From Mesorhizobium sp. M4B.F.Ca.ET.058.02.1.1 (lineage in GTDB: Bacteria > Pseudomonadota > Alphaproteobacteria > Rhizobiales > Rhizobiaceae), in NCBI RefSeq assembly GCF_003952505.1, contig NZ_CP034450.1, forward strand, positions 3,100,001-3,164,000: 64,000 bases of DNA. Reading direction: 5' to 3'. The notes under the pieces are model-generated. The model was not told where the DNA came from and did no database searches. It was given only the letters and a program-made list of their open reading frames with translations. Positions 51,887 through 60,568 of the stretch are shown here, in pieces. The position numbers were made by a program, and so were the translations under genes. Position 1 is the first letter of the stretch; every line of letters begins with the position of its first letter.

Positions 51887-53104
51887 TCAGATCACCGCTT
51901 CCTCCAGAAAAGGCTCGTTGCGCGATATGCGCTCGTAGCAGAATGGCGACAGATCGAGCGTCTGGAAGGCGCCGTGAACGATCAGCTCCGACACCGCTCG
52001 GCCGACGGCTGGCGATTGCTGCAGGCCGTGCCCGGAGAAGCCGTTGGCGAACATGAAGTTCCTCACCTCCGGATGGAAGCCGACAATGCCGTTGTGGTCG
52101 AGCATGTTGTATTCGTAGTGACCGGTCCAGCTGGTCTGGACCTTCAGCGCGTCGAAAGCCGGAATGCGGTGCCACAGCGCCGGCCAGATATGGTCGTCGA
52201 ACTCCTCGAAGTGCATTTCGAAGTCGTCGTAGTCGGCCGGTCCGTCGCCCTGCGGCGTGTTGCCGGTGAGAAAGAGTTCGCCTTCCGGACGCACGAAGGT
52301 GCCGGAGAGGTCGATGACATTGGGCATGCGACCCGGGATCGGATTGGCGCTGGCGAAGACGAAGCTGTAGCGTTTGTAGGGCGCCACCGGGATCGACAGG
52401 CCAGCCATCGCCGCGACCTGCTGCGCGCGCGGACCGGCGGCGTTGACCAGGGTTCCACAGGCGACCGTCTGACCTGTCGCGAGACGGACTGAAACAACCC
52501 GCCCATCGGCGAGATCCAGTCCGGTCACGGCGTTGTCGATGTATTCGACGCCGCTGGCGCGAGCGGCGCGGCGGAAGCCGTTCATCATGCCCATGGAATC
52601 GAACCAGCCCTCTTCCCGCGAGCCCCAGGAGCCGCCGCCGAGATCCTCGACATTGAGCCAGGGAAAACGCTCCTTCAGCGGACCTGGCTCGAGGAAGACG
52701 GTGTGGGCGCCGAGACTGCGCTGCAGGTCGACGCGCTCGCGCGCCGCGTCCACGCCTTCGGGCGAGCAGCAGTAGAGATAGCCGTGCTCGCGAAAGCCGA
52801 GGTCGGGCGCCGGCTCGTCCTTGTAGAAGGGCGCCATGCGCTCCTGGAAGCCGCGGATGATCTCGATGCCGAACTGGCTGATCTTGACGTTGATCGGATT
52901 GGAATATTGCTGGCGGATGGCGCTGGTGGAGAGCGCCGTCGAGGAGAATTCGTAGCTCGAGTCGCGCTCGACCACGAGGATCGAGGCGCCATTGCCCAGC
53001 GCCTGGGTCAGCCAGTAGGCCGTCGACGAACCGATGACCGCGCCGCCGACGATGACGATGTCGTAGGCGGTGCGCGATGGCGCTTTGTAAGGGGGGATCG
53101 CCAT
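51887..53104 (-). CDS. FAD-dependent oxidoreductase (DAO / sarcosine-oxidase-like)
   Basis: A 405-residue FAD enzyme of the D-amino-acid-oxidase/sarcosine-oxidase fold. The dinucleotide-binding motif is DIVIVGGAVIGSSTAYWLTQ. Other marks are FSSTALSTSAIRQQYSNP, ATGQTVACGTLVNAAGPRAQQVAAMAG and the C-terminal FMFANGFSGHGLQQSPAVGRAVSELI, which closes the FAD site. It probably oxidises the amino group of an amino-acid-like substrate to an imine. It starts eight bases from the aldolase gene, with the two in one leftward operon. Confidence 0.88.
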   Translation of the reverse strand: MAIPPYKAPSRTAYDIVIVGGAVIGSSTAYWLTQALGNGASILVVERDSSYEFSSTALSTSAIRQQYSNPINVKISQFGIEIIRGFQERMAPFYKDEPAPDLGFREHGYLYCCSPEGVDAARERVDLQRSLGAHTVFLEPGPLKERFPWLNVEDLGGGSWGSREEGWFDSMGMMNGFRRAARASGVEYIDNAVTGLDLADGRVVSVRLATGQTVACGTLVNAAGPRAQQVAAMAGLSIPVAPYKRYSFVFASANPIPGRMPNVIDLSGTFVRPEGELFLTGNTPQGDGPADYDDFEMHFEEFDDHIWPALWHRIPAFDALKVQTSWTGHYEYNMLDHNGIVGFHPEVRNFMFANGFSGHGLQQSPAVGRAVSELIVHGAFQTLDLSPFCYERISRNEPFLEEAVI

Positions 53105-53112
53105 GACTTTTC

Positions 53113-53877
53113 CTAGTGGTTGAACGAGGCGATCAGGGCATCCGAGCCCCGTGCCAGCAGGCTAAGGTCAGAACCGACGGCGACCATGGTGAAGCCATCT
53201 GTCAAATAGCGGTCGGCGTCGGCCTTCACCGGCGCCAGGATGCCGCTGGCCTTGCCCGCCGCGGTGGCGGACCTGCGCACGGAGGCGATCGCCTCCTGGA
53301 CATGGGAGGCATTAGGATTGCCCATCGCGTCCATGTTGGTCGAGAGGTCGCCGGGGCCGACGAAAAGGACGTCCACGCCATCCACGGCTGCGATCGCGGC
53401 GGCATTGGCGACGCCGGTTTCGTCCTCGATCTGCACGGCGAGAAGCTGCTGTTCCCGCGCTTTGGCATGATAGCCGGCGATGCGGCCGAAGGCGTTGGCG
53501 CGGTGGCCGACCGAAAAACCACGGAAGCCGCCCGGGGCATAGGTCATCGCCGCGACGATGGAACGCGCCTGATCCGCTGTCCGTACGTTCGGGATCATCA
53601 GGCTGCGGCCGCCGATATCCATTGCCTGCTTGATCAGGCTGGCGTCGTCGGAGGGTAGCCGCACGACCGCCTCGCTGTCGAAGCCGCCCATCACCTGAAG
53701 CTGCGCCATGATGCTGCGCAGATGGTTGGGACTGTGCTCGCCGTCGACCAGGACCCAGCCGGCTCCGGAGCCGGCGACGATCTCGGTGGTGAGGGCGGAA
53801 GCCAGCGAGCACCAGATGCCGATATGGGCTCGGCCGGCAGAAATGGCGGCCTTCAGCGAATTGACGCGCTCCTGCAT
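53113..53877 (-). CDS. HpcH/HpaI-family class II aldolase
   Basis: A 254-residue metal-dependent aldolase of the HpaI/garL type, which splits 4-hydroxy-2-oxo acids into pyruvate and an aldehyde. Family motifs seen are GIWCSLASALTTEIVAGSGAGWVLVDGEHSPN, VQIEDETGVANAAAIAAVDGVDVLFVGPGDLSTNM and SGILAPVKADADRYLTDGF. The metal ligands (Glu in IEDE and Asp in VGPGDL) are in place. It shares an operon with the FAD oxidoreductase and is divergent from the dehydrogenase gene across the 109-bp operator region. Confidence 0.88.
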   Translation of the reverse strand: MQERVNSLKAAISAGRAHIGIWCSLASALTTEIVAGSGAGWVLVDGEHSPNHLRSIMAQLQVMGGFDSEAVVRLPSDDASLIKQAMDIGGRSLMIPNVRTADQARSIVAAMTYAPGGFRGFSVGHRANAFGRIAGYHAKAREQQLLAVQIEDETGVANAAAIAAVDGVDVLFVGPGDLSTNMDAMGNPNASHVQEAIASVRRSATAAGKASGILAPVKADADRYLTDGFTMVAVGSDLSLLARGSDALIASFNH

Positions 53878-53917
53878 TTGCGATCGTCTCCCATGAGAAG
53901 AAGGTGCATTGAAATTT

Positions 53918-53938
53918 GTATGATGTCCTATATCATAC
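53918..53938. promoter_or_regulatory. GntR/FadR-type palindromic operator
   Basis: GTATGAT (53918-53924), seven bases, ATCATAC (53932-53938): a perfect inverted repeat of seven-base arms. It lies midway in the 109-bp divergent region between the aldolase and dehydrogenase genes. FadR-subfamily GntR regulators commonly bind such GTATNAT-like palindromes. The gntR gene at 56905 is the natural candidate. Confidence 0.6.
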
Positions 53939-53986
53939 GCCTCGCTTGGGCTGCAAGACGCTTAGACGCCGCACAGGAGTTGGCAC

Positions 53987-54877
53987 ATGAAAATTGGCTT
54001 TATCGGGCTTGGCGTCATGGGAGCACCGATGGCGCGACATCTCGCCGATGCCGGATACGAGATCGTCACGGTTCTGAACCGCTCTCCTCTCCCGAAAGAT
54101 CTGCAAGCGTCGGTTGTTGCCTCCCCTGCCGAGGTTGCCCGAGCATCCGAAATCGTCATCACCATGCTGCCCGACACGCCGGACGTGGAGCGCGTCCTGC
54201 TCGGACAGAACGGCGCGCTGGAGGGACTGTCGGCCGGCAAGCTGGTCATCGACATGAGCTCGATCAGTCCGATCGCCACGGCGGAATTCGCGGCAAGGAT
54301 TCGAGAGGCCGGAGCCGGCTATCTCGACGCTCCGGTCTCGGGCGGCGAGGTCGGCGCCAGGGCGGCGAGCCTCACCATCATGGTCGGCGGGCCGGCCGCC
54401 GAGTTCGAGCGGGCGCTGCCGATCTTCGAGAAGCTCGGCAAGAACACCACCTTGATCGGCGAAAAGAACGGCGCCGGCCAGACCTGCAAGATCGCCAACC
54501 AGATCATCGTCGCGCTCAACATCGAGGCGGTGGCCGAGGCGCTGGTCTTCGCCAGCAAGGCCGGCTGCGATCCGGCCAAGGTGCGCGGCGCGCTGATGGG
54601 TGGCTTCGCCTCGTCTCGCGTGCTCGAAGTGCATGGCGAGCGCATGATCGCGCGGACTTTCGCGCCGGGCTTCCGCATCCGGCTGCACCAGAAGGATCTC
54701 AACCTTGCGCTCGAAAGCGCCCGCGCGCTCGGCGTGGCGCTGCCGAGCACGGCCACGGCGCAACAGCTGATGAATGCCTGCTCGGCCCGGACAGGCGGCG
54801 CCGAAGCCGACCACTCGTCCCTCGTCAAGGCGCTCGAGATCCTCAGCGCCCATGAACTGTCAAACGGAAAGGAATGA
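53987..54877 (+). CDS. NAD(P)-dependent beta-hydroxyacid dehydrogenase (GarR/3-hydroxyisobutyrate-dehydrogenase family)
   Basis: A 296-residue dehydrogenase of the 6-phosphogluconate-dehydrogenase fold. It has MKIGFIGLGVMGAPMARHLADAGYEIV (Rossmann), the substrate motif DAPVSGGEVGARAASLTIMVGG, and the catalytic Lys region KNGAGQTCKIANQIIVALN. Members interconvert beta-hydroxyacids and semialdehydes, such as tartronate semialdehyde and D-glycerate. AGGAG lies seven bases before the ATG. It opens the rightward arm of the catabolic island; the next gene begins four bases after its stop. Confidence 0.88.
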   Translation: MKIGFIGLGVMGAPMARHLADAGYEIVTVLNRSPLPKDLQASVVASPAEVARASEIVITMLPDTPDVERVLLGQNGALEGLSAGKLVIDMSSISPIATAEFAARIREAGAGYLDAPVSGGEVGARAASLTIMVGGPAAEFERALPIFEKLGKNTTLIGEKNGAGQTCKIANQIIVALNIEAVAEALVFASKAGCDPAKVRGALMGGFASSRVLEVHGERMIARTFAPGFRIRLHQKDLNLALESARALGVALPSTATAQQLMNACSARTGGAEADHSSLVKALEILSAHELSNGKE

Positions 54878-54881
54878 ACCA

Positions 54882-55694
54882 ATGCGCGGTACCGGCAAGG
54901 CCGACGTCTTCGTCATGCTGGCCCATCCCGTGGGCCATGCGAAGAGCCCCGGCATGTTCAACGAGATATTCGAGCAGAAAGGGCTCGATAGCCTGATGGT
55001 GCCGCTGAGCTGCCGCCCGGAGGATTTCGACACCTTCTGGGCCGGCATAACTGCGGCCGAGAACATTCGCGGCGTGATCATCTCGGTGCCGTACAAGGTC
55101 CCGGTCTACCACAAATGCAGTGCTGCTCACGATCGCGCCGCGCGGGTGCAGAGCGCCAATTCCGTGCGCAGGCTGCCGGATGGAAGCTGGTACGCCGAAA
55201 ATTTCGACGGCGTCGGCTTCATCGACGGGCTGAAGGCAGGCGGGCATCCGATTGCCGGCCGGCGCATACTGCAGGTCGGCGCCGGCGGCGCCGGGGCATC
55301 GCTGACCTACTGCCTGGCCGAGGAAGGCGCGGCGGAGATCCGGCTGGCCGACATCGACACGGATCGCGCCGGGAAACTCGCCGCGCTGGTCGGCAGGGCG
55401 TTTCCGAACTGCCGCATCGAGGTTGGCGAGCCCGATCCGTCAGGCATGGACATGGCGATCAACGCGACGCCGTCCGGGCTGAAAGCGAGCGATCCGTTGC
55501 CGCTGGATGTTAGCAAGCTGACTCCGGAGATGACGGTGGTCGACATTATCATGGAGCCGGCCGAGACGGCGCTGCTCAAGGCGGCGAAGGAGATCGGCTG
55601 CCGCATCCAGCCCGGACGCCCGATGATGGATTTCCAGGTGGAAGCCATGGCGGAATTCTTCGATATCGAGCGCAAGGAACGCCATCATGGCTGA
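54882..55694 (+). CDS. Shikimate-dehydrogenase-like protein (AroE paralogue)
   Basis: A 270-residue protein of the AroE/YdiB/QuiB family. The substrate domain has LAHPVGHAKSPGMFNEIFE and the catalytic-lysine segment IISVPYKVPVYHKC; the cofactor domain has RRILQVGAGGAGASLTYCLAEEGAAEIRLADID. The usual NVTIPHK and NTD motifs read ISVPYK and NFD here, so it is a divergent paralogue and may act on a different cyclic or linear acid. The ATG at 54882 has AAAGGA upstream. The stop overlaps the next SDR gene by eight bases. It lies in the catabolic island, not with aromatic-synthesis genes. Confidence 0.8.
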   Translation: MRGTGKADVFVMLAHPVGHAKSPGMFNEIFEQKGLDSLMVPLSCRPEDFDTFWAGITAAENIRGVIISVPYKVPVYHKCSAAHDRAARVQSANSVRRLPDGSWYAENFDGVGFIDGLKAGGHPIAGRRILQVGAGGAGASLTYCLAEEGAAEIRLADIDTDRAGKLAALVGRAFPNCRIEVGEPDPSGMDMAINATPSGLKASDPLPLDVSKLTPEMTVVDIIMEPAETALLKAAKEIGCRIQPGRPMMDFQVEAMAEFFDIERKERHHG

Positions 55695-56493
55695 GGCTTT
55701 GACCGCCGTCATCATCGGCGGCACTTCCGGCATTGGGCGCGCGATCGCCCTGCGCTTCGCCGAGGACAGCTATCAGGTGGTCGTCGCCGGCAGGGACTCC
55801 GAACGAGGCAAGGAGACGGCTCTCGCCTGCGAGACGGCGGGCGCGCCGCGTGCCCTGTTTGTCCAGACCGACGTCGGCAATCCCGCCTCCGTCGAGGCGC
55901 TGGCGCAAGCCGTCGTGGGGGTGCTCGGCACGCCGCATGTCGTCGTCAACTGCGCCGGCGTCCTGCAGAGCGGCAAGCACGTGCTCGACCAGGACCTGGA
56001 CGAGGACGAGAAGATGTGGCGGATCAACTATCGCGGCACGCTGCTTGGCTGCCAAGCATTCGGCCGGCTGATGTCGGCCGCCGGGCGCGGCGCGATCCTC
56101 AATGTCGGCTCGCTCGCCTCCTTCGCGCCGCTGTCACTGCCGGCCTACACACCCGGAAAGCATGCGGTGCTGGCGCTGACGCAGATCCTTGCGGCCGAAC
56201 TCGGCCCGCACGGCGTTCGCGTCAATGCGTTGGCGCCGGGCTACACGCTTTCGGACGGGCTGAAAGCGAAGATCGCCAAGGGTGAGCGCAACCCGGAAGC
56301 CATACAGGCCACCACCGCGCTGCGCCGCTTCGTCGAGCCGCGCGATGTCGCCGAGGCCGCGCTGTTCCTCTGCTCCGAGCGCGCCGCGTCGATCACCGGC
56401 GTCACCCTGCCCGTCGACGCCGGCTGGCTCGTTCAGGCGCCCTACGCGCAATATCTGCAAGGCAACCCGATCCGGCAGACGCCGGCAATCTGA
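55687..56493 (+). CDS. SDR-family oxidoreductase
   Basis: A 268-residue classical short-chain dehydrogenase. The cofactor motif is [19 protein letters not shown], the NAG-like segment is VNCAGVLQSG, and the active site has the Ser of NVGSLASF and the pair YTPGK (Y and K). The C-terminal GVTLPVDAGW is the usual SDR end. It overlaps the AroE-like gene by eight bases and precedes the ridA gene by 13 bp, so it belongs to the same rightward transcript. Substrate unknown. Confidence 0.88.
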   Translation: MAEALTAVIIGGTSGIGRAIALRFAEDSYQVVVAGRDSERGKETALACETAGAPRALFVQTDVGNPASVEALAQAVVGVLGTPHVVVNCAGVLQSGKHVLDQDLDEDEKMWRINYRGTLLGCQAFGRLMSAAGRGAILNVGSLASFAPLSLPAYTPGKHAVLALTQILAAELGPHGVRVNALAPGYTLSDGLKAKIAKGERNPEAIQATTALRRFVEPRDVAEAALFLCSERAASITGVTLPVDAGWLVQAPYAQYLQGNPIRQTPAI

Positions 56494-56506
56494 CAAGGAC
56501 GATCCA

Positions 56507-56854
56507 GTGGGCGATATCCAGCGCTTTGACTTCGACACCCGCATCCACCACGGTGTCATCCACAACGGCACGCTCTATCTCATCGGCCAGGTCGCCCAAC
56601 CCGGCCAGTCCGCGGCCGACCAGATGCACGAGGTGCTCGGCAAGATCGATGCGCTGCTTGCCAAGGCCGGCACGGACAAGAACCGCATCCTTCACGTCCA
56701 GATGTGGCTCGACGACATCAGAGACTTCGACGAGGTCAACACGGTCTGGGACGCCTGGATGCCGAAGCAACACGCGCCGGCGCGCTCTTCCGGCGAGGGC
56801 CGGATGGCGAAGCCCGGCATGCTGGTCGAGCTGATCGTCACCGCGGCGGTTTGA
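56507..56854 (+). CDS. ridA: RidA-family enamine/imine deaminase
   Basis: A 115-residue protein of the YjgF/YER057c/UK114 (RidA) family, which hydrolyses reactive enamine/imine intermediates. Seen are LYLIGQVAQPGQSAADQMHEVLGKIDALLAKAGTDKNRIL and the C-terminal GRMAKPGMLVELIVTAAV, which carries the conserved substrate-binding region. A GTG start at 56507 with AAGGA eight bases upstream is used; the longer frame is a shadow of the SDR gene. Next to the FAD oxidoreductase, a role in clearing the imine product is plausible. Confidence 0.88.
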   Translation: MGDIQRFDFDTRIHHGVIHNGTLYLIGQVAQPGQSAADQMHEVLGKIDALLAKAGTDKNRILHVQMWLDDIRDFDEVNTVWDAWMPKQHAPARSSGEGRMAKPGMLVELIVTAAV

Positions 56855-56904
56855 ATGGTTCTGCCGGTTCGGGCATCATCCCGAATCGGGCGAGAGGGAG
56901 ACTG

Positions 56905-57693
56905 ATGACGAAGCGCAAGCCGCTGTCCACCGTCGTGGCCGAGAGCCTGTCCGAGAAGATCCGTTCCGGCCGGCTGCCTCCCGGCGCGCAGCTGCCGACC
57001 GAGGCGGAGCTGTGCGCGGCATACGACGTCAGCCGCACCGTGGTGCGGGAAGCGGTGGCGCGATTGCGTTCCGACGGCATGGTGGTGCCGCAGCAGGGAC
57101 GCGGCATGTTCGTCAGCGAGACGCCGGCGCCGCGCAATTTCTCGATACCGGACGAGGCGCTGAGGACCTTGCCGGAGACCATCGCCCTGCTGGAACTCAG
57201 GCTGAGCGTCGAGGTCGAGTCCGCCGGGCTCTGCGCGGAACGGCGGAGCGAAGCAGAGGCGGGCGCGATCCGGGCCGTAATGGAGCAGGTCGACGCCCAG
57301 CAGGCGGATCCCGCCGTCGTCCAGATCCACTACGACTATGATTTCCACCTGGCGATCGCCAAGGCCGCGCGCAACGAATTCATCCACGGCTTCCTGGTCT
57401 ATCTCCGGCCGATGATCGTGCCGCGCTTCCAACTCGGCTATGTGGTCGAACCCGCGCTCAAGGACAGCTACTACGCGCGCATCCACAGCGAGCACAAGGC
57501 AATCGTCGATGCCATCGAAAGGCAGGACGGCCGCGCCGCCCGCCAGGCCATGCGCAAGCACCTGCACAACAGTCTCGGCCGGGTGCGCGCGCTCGCCCGG
57601 GCCTCGGGCGTCGAGGCGACCGACGCCGAGCAGAAGGCGGCGGCGGCGGCGCTGTTCACCGAGAAGAACAAGCCCGTGCCGACGGCCGGATAG
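56905..57693 (+). CDS. GntR-family (FadR/FCD-type) transcriptional regulator
   Basis: A 262-residue regulator with the GntR winged helix (ESLSEKIRSGRLPPGAQLPTEAELCAAYDVSRTVVREAVARLRSDGMVVPQQGRGMFV) and a C-terminal FCD ligand domain that has the metal-site His pattern (Asp/His near DYDFHLAIAKAARNEFIHGF, and IHSEHKAIVDAI). GAGAGGGAG precedes the ATG at 56905. It probably represses the island and binds the palindrome at 53918-53938 when no ligand is present. Confidence 0.9.
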   Translation: MTKRKPLSTVVAESLSEKIRSGRLPPGAQLPTEAELCAAYDVSRTVVREAVARLRSDGMVVPQQGRGMFVSETPAPRNFSIPDEALRTLPETIALLELRLSVEVESAGLCAERRSEAEAGAIRAVMEQVDAQQADPAVVQIHYDYDFHLAIAKAARNEFIHGFLVYLRPMIVPRFQLGYVVEPALKDSYYARIHSEHKAIVDAIERQDGRAARQAMRKHLHNSLGRVRALARASGVEATDAEQKAAAAALFTEKNKPVPTAG

Positions 57694-57974
57694 GCTTCGC
57701 CACCTTCGATGCGGCGCGCGTTCGCCGAGCAGGGCCGGCCGGGCGTTCACGAAAGCCATGTTTTTGCTCGATCGGCGGCCGAAAGCCCAGGTTCACGCGC
57801 TGAAAGCCTTACTTTGCCTGGGTTTGCGGGTTTCGCGGCTGCGCAAGCGCATTGGAATATTCCAGCCGCCAAAAAGGCCTTCGAAAGTTTATCTTTCCTT
57901 TTTGCTGGTTTTCTTGGTTTCGCGGCACCGGTCAAAGCCGCACAGTGAAAGCCAGGCAATCGGGGAAAGCCCAC
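57694..57974. other. 281-bp intergenic stretch with a 12-bp palindrome
   Basis: No convincing gene is seen. The perfect palindrome TGGAATATTCCA occupies 57853-57864, a possible operator. Several short, G/T-rich imperfect repeats (ggtttgcgggtttcgcgg, ggttttcttggtttcgcgg) lie between 57820 and 57930. It separates gntR from the second SDR gene and probably holds a promoter for the later part of the island. Confidence 0.45.
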
Positions 57975-58697
57975 GTGACGACAGCCTTCATCACAGGTGC
58001 GACGAGCGGCATAGGGCGGGCCATCGCGGTCGCGTTGAGCGACGCGGGTTACGACGTCTATGCCGTCGGGCGCAGCCAGGCCGCGCTCAAGGAGTTGCAG
58101 GCCGAGCGGCCGGGCATCGTGCCGATCGCCGTCGACGTTACGGACCGCGAGGCGCTGGAATCGGTCGTGGCCGATCTCACCATCGACGTGCTGATCAACA
58201 ATGCCGGGATCATGCCGCCGCTCGGCAATTTCGCCGACATGAAGATCGCCGACATCGACACCGCGCTCGAGGTCAACGTTAGCTCGGCAATCCTGCTCAC
58301 CCGCCTCGTCGTGCCGCAGATGCGCGAGCGGCAGTCGGGGCACATTCTGTTCACCGGGTCTTCCGCCGGCCATGCGGCGTTTCCGAACGTCGCCGTCTAT
58401 TCTGCCACCAAGGCGGCGATAGCCGGCTTTGCCGCCGCGCTGCGCGCCGACCTCTCCCCTCACGGCATACGTGTCACCGAAATCGTGCCCGGCCGCGTCG
58501 AGACGCAGCTCTACAAGGACATACTCGACGCGGAGGCCCGGGCCGCCATGTACGCCGGGAACGTCGCCGTGCAGCCGGACGACGTAGCGAGCATGGTCGT
58601 CACGCTGCTCGGCCTGCCCGCATGGGCCGACGTAACCCGCTTCGACATCATGCCGACCCGGCCGACCAGCCCAAGCGGCAGCAAGCAAGGAAAATAG
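57975..58697 (+). CDS. SDR-family oxidoreductase
   Basis: A 240-residue classical short-chain dehydrogenase. The cofactor motif is [21 protein letters not shown], the NAG motif [15 protein letters not shown] is clear, and the active site has FTGSSAGHA and [15 protein letters not shown] start at 57975 with GGGG nine bases upstream is chosen; the longer frame has a non-SDR leader. It ends one base before the next SDR gene, so both are in one transcript. It is distinct in sequence from the SDRs at 55687 and 58699. Confidence 0.87.
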   Translation: MTTAFITGATSGIGRAIAVALSDAGYDVYAVGRSQAALKELQAERPGIVPIAVDVTDREALESVVADLTIDVLINNAGIMPPLGNFADMKIADIDTALEVNVSSAILLTRLVVPQMRERQSGHILFTGSSAGHAAFPNVAVYSATKAAIAGFAAALRADLSPHGIRVTEIVPGRVETQLYKDILDAEARAAMYAGNVAVQPDDVASMVVTLLGLPAWADVTRFDIMPTRPTSPSGSKQGK

Positions 58698-58698
58698 G

Positions 58699-59448
58699 AT
58701 GAAAGACCTTTCCGTTCTCATCGTTGGTGGCGGCGCCGGCCTCGGCGCGCTTTTGGCACGGATGGCCGTGGAGGCCGGGGCGGCAAAGATCGGCATCATC
58801 GACATCAACCAGGACGCGGCCGAGAGCGCGCTGGAGCCGGCCAAGGCCAAGGGCCTGCCGACCGCGTCTGCGACCTGCGACATCCAGGTCGGCCCGCAGT
58901 GCCACGCCGCTTTCGAGGCCATCGTCTCGAAGCTCGGGCGCGTCGACACGCTGATCAACTGCGCCGCGATCTACCCGCGCCGCCCACTGCTCGAGATCAC
59001 CGACGCGGAGTGGGACGCCTCCAATGGCATCAACATCAAGGGCACCTACCACATGATGGCGGAGGCCGTCCGCCACATGCAGTCGCAGGAGCCGAAAGCG
59101 CAAGTGCGCGGGCGGATCGTCAACCTGACCTCGGTGGATGCGTTCAAGGCGCATCCGCAGAACGCCCATTATGCGGCGACCAAGGCTGCCGTCGTCAGCC
59201 TGACGCGGTCCTTCGCCCATCACGTCGCCAAGGACGGCATCCTGGTGAATTCGGTGGCGCCGGCCGGCATGGCGACGGAGAAGGCAAAAGCCCTCGGCTT
59301 CCTCGAGGAACTGGCCAAGGCAAGCCCGCTCGGCCGCGGCGCCGAGCCCACCGAGATCGCCGAGTGGGTGCTGATGACCGGCGGCCCCAAGAATACCTAC
59401 ATGACCGGCGAAAACGTAATCGTTTCAGGTGGTTATATCTACGCATGA
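58699..59448 (+). CDS. SDR-family oxidoreductase
   Basis: A 249-residue short-chain dehydrogenase. The cofactor motif is [23 protein letters not shown], followed by [10 protein letters not shown] and the active-site pair in [27 protein letters not shown]. The C-terminus ends in the usual [13 protein letters not shown]. It is the third SDR of the island and lies one base after the second. The substrate is unknown; a polyol or hydroxyacid is likely given the family. Confidence 0.88.
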   Translation: MKDLSVLIVGGGAGLGALLARMAVEAGAAKIGIIDINQDAAESALEPAKAKGLPTASATCDIQVGPQCHAAFEAIVSKLGRVDTLINCAAIYPRRPLLEITDAEWDASNGINIKGTYHMMAEAVRHMQSQEPKAQVRGRIVNLTSVDAFKAHPQNAHYAATKAAVVSLTRSFAHHVAKDGILVNSVAPAGMATEKAKALGFLEELAKASPLGRGAEPTEIAEWVLMTGGPKNTYMTGENVIVSGGYIYA

Positions 59449-59532
59449 GGCGACATTCCGCAGCCGCCGGCGGCGGAAAATACAGCAGTGCATGATCGAC
59501 GGAGCCCAAGCAAAGAGGAGGCGGAATTCACG

Positions 59533-60480
59533 ATGACCGGCAAGCTTCGCCTTCCCTCGCTCAATGCGCTCAGGGTCTTCCATGCCGTCGCGCAGCACAA
59601 GAGCTTCCGGCAGGCGGCCGACGAACTGCTGGTGACGCCGCAGGCGGTCGGCCAACAGATCAAGCTCCTGGAAGACACGCTGCAGGTGACGCTGTTCGAG
59701 CGCAAGGGCCGATCGATCGAACTGACGGAATCGGCGATCCTGCTGTCGCATTACGTCAAGGCCGGCTTCGACGAGTTCTCGGAAGGCGTCCGCCGCGTCA
59801 CCAAGTCGAACTACCGGGATCGCATCAACCTGAATGCGAGCCCGTATTTCGCCACCCACTATCTGCTGCCCAGGCTTTCGCTGTTCCGCGAGATCCTGCC
59901 GGGCGCCGACCTGCGCCTGACGACGATGGTCGACCTGCCGGATTTCGGGCGCGACGACATCGATATGACAGTGCAGTGGGGTTACGGCAGCTGGCCCGAC
60001 TACGACACGACGCTGCTGGTGCCGGACCCGAAGATCATCTGCTGCACGCCGGCGATCGGCGAGAAGATCAAGTCGGCGCACGACCTGACGAAGTTCACGC
60101 TGCTCGACACCGTCAAGTCGAAGCGCCTGTGGCCGGATATATTGCGGCACCTGGGGGTGGAGCTGACAGATGGTGACCGCAGCATCAGCTTCGACGATGC
60201 GGCAACCATGCGCCGGGCGGCCTTGCAAGGCATCGGCGTGGGCCTGGTTTCCGTCATCGACGCCGAGGAAGACTTCCGGTCGGGCGCGCTCGTTGCGCCG
60301 ATCGGCCGCGACGCCATTGCCGACATGAAGCCGGAGGAAGTCCCCGGCTTCTACCTTGTCGTCCCGCGCGGGCATCTGCGTGTGAAGGCTGTGGCCGCGC
60401 TGCACCGATGGCTGGCGCAGCAGGACTGGCGAAGCGACCTCAAGATTTCCTTGCCGAAACCGACCCCGCTTTCCGACTAG
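59533..60480 (+). CDS. LysR-family transcriptional regulator (GcvA/AmpR-like)
   Basis: A 315-residue LysR regulator. The N-terminal winged helix reads LPSLNALRVFHAVAQHKSFRQAADELLVTPQAVGQQIKLLEDTLQVTLFERKGRSI, typical of the GcvA/AmpR subgroup. The effector domain follows from about residue 90. ATG at 59533 is preferred, with GAGGAGG upstream; a GTG at 59488 is open too. It stands just before the amino-acid ABC transporter, so it may control transport, while GntR controls catabolism. Confidence 0.88.
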   Translation: MTGKLRLPSLNALRVFHAVAQHKSFRQAADELLVTPQAVGQQIKLLEDTLQVTLFERKGRSIELTESAILLSHYVKAGFDEFSEGVRRVTKSNYRDRINLNASPYFATHYLLPRLSLFREILPGADLRLTTMVDLPDFGRDDIDMTVQWGYGSWPDYDTTLLVPDPKIICCTPAIGEKIKSAHDLTKFTLLDTVKSKRLWPDILRHLGVELTDGDRSISFDDAATMRRAALQGIGVGLVSVIDAEEDFRSGALVAPIGRDAIADMKPEEVPGFYLVVPRGHLRVKAVAALHRWLAQQDWRSDLKISLPKPTPLSD

Positions 60481-60497
60481 GAAGCGGCTTCGCGACC

Positions 60498-60522
60498 GAG
60501 TTCCGAACGCTGTTTCGGACTC
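60498..60522. terminator. Bulged hairpin between lysR and the transporter
   Basis: GAGTTCCGAA, short loop, TTTCGGACTC: nine base pairs with one bulged T. It lies 18 bp after the lysR stop and 46 bp before the substrate-binding-protein gene. No clear U-tract follows, so termination is only possible. Confidence 0.4.
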
Positions 60523-60568
60523 CAACAAAAACAAGAAACTGAACAACCTCAACAGTGGAGACAACACC

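Noticed and set aside
54882..55694. Housekeeping aroE
   Set aside because: Active-site motifs differ from typical AroE and the gene lies within a catabolic operon, so I call it a paralogue only.
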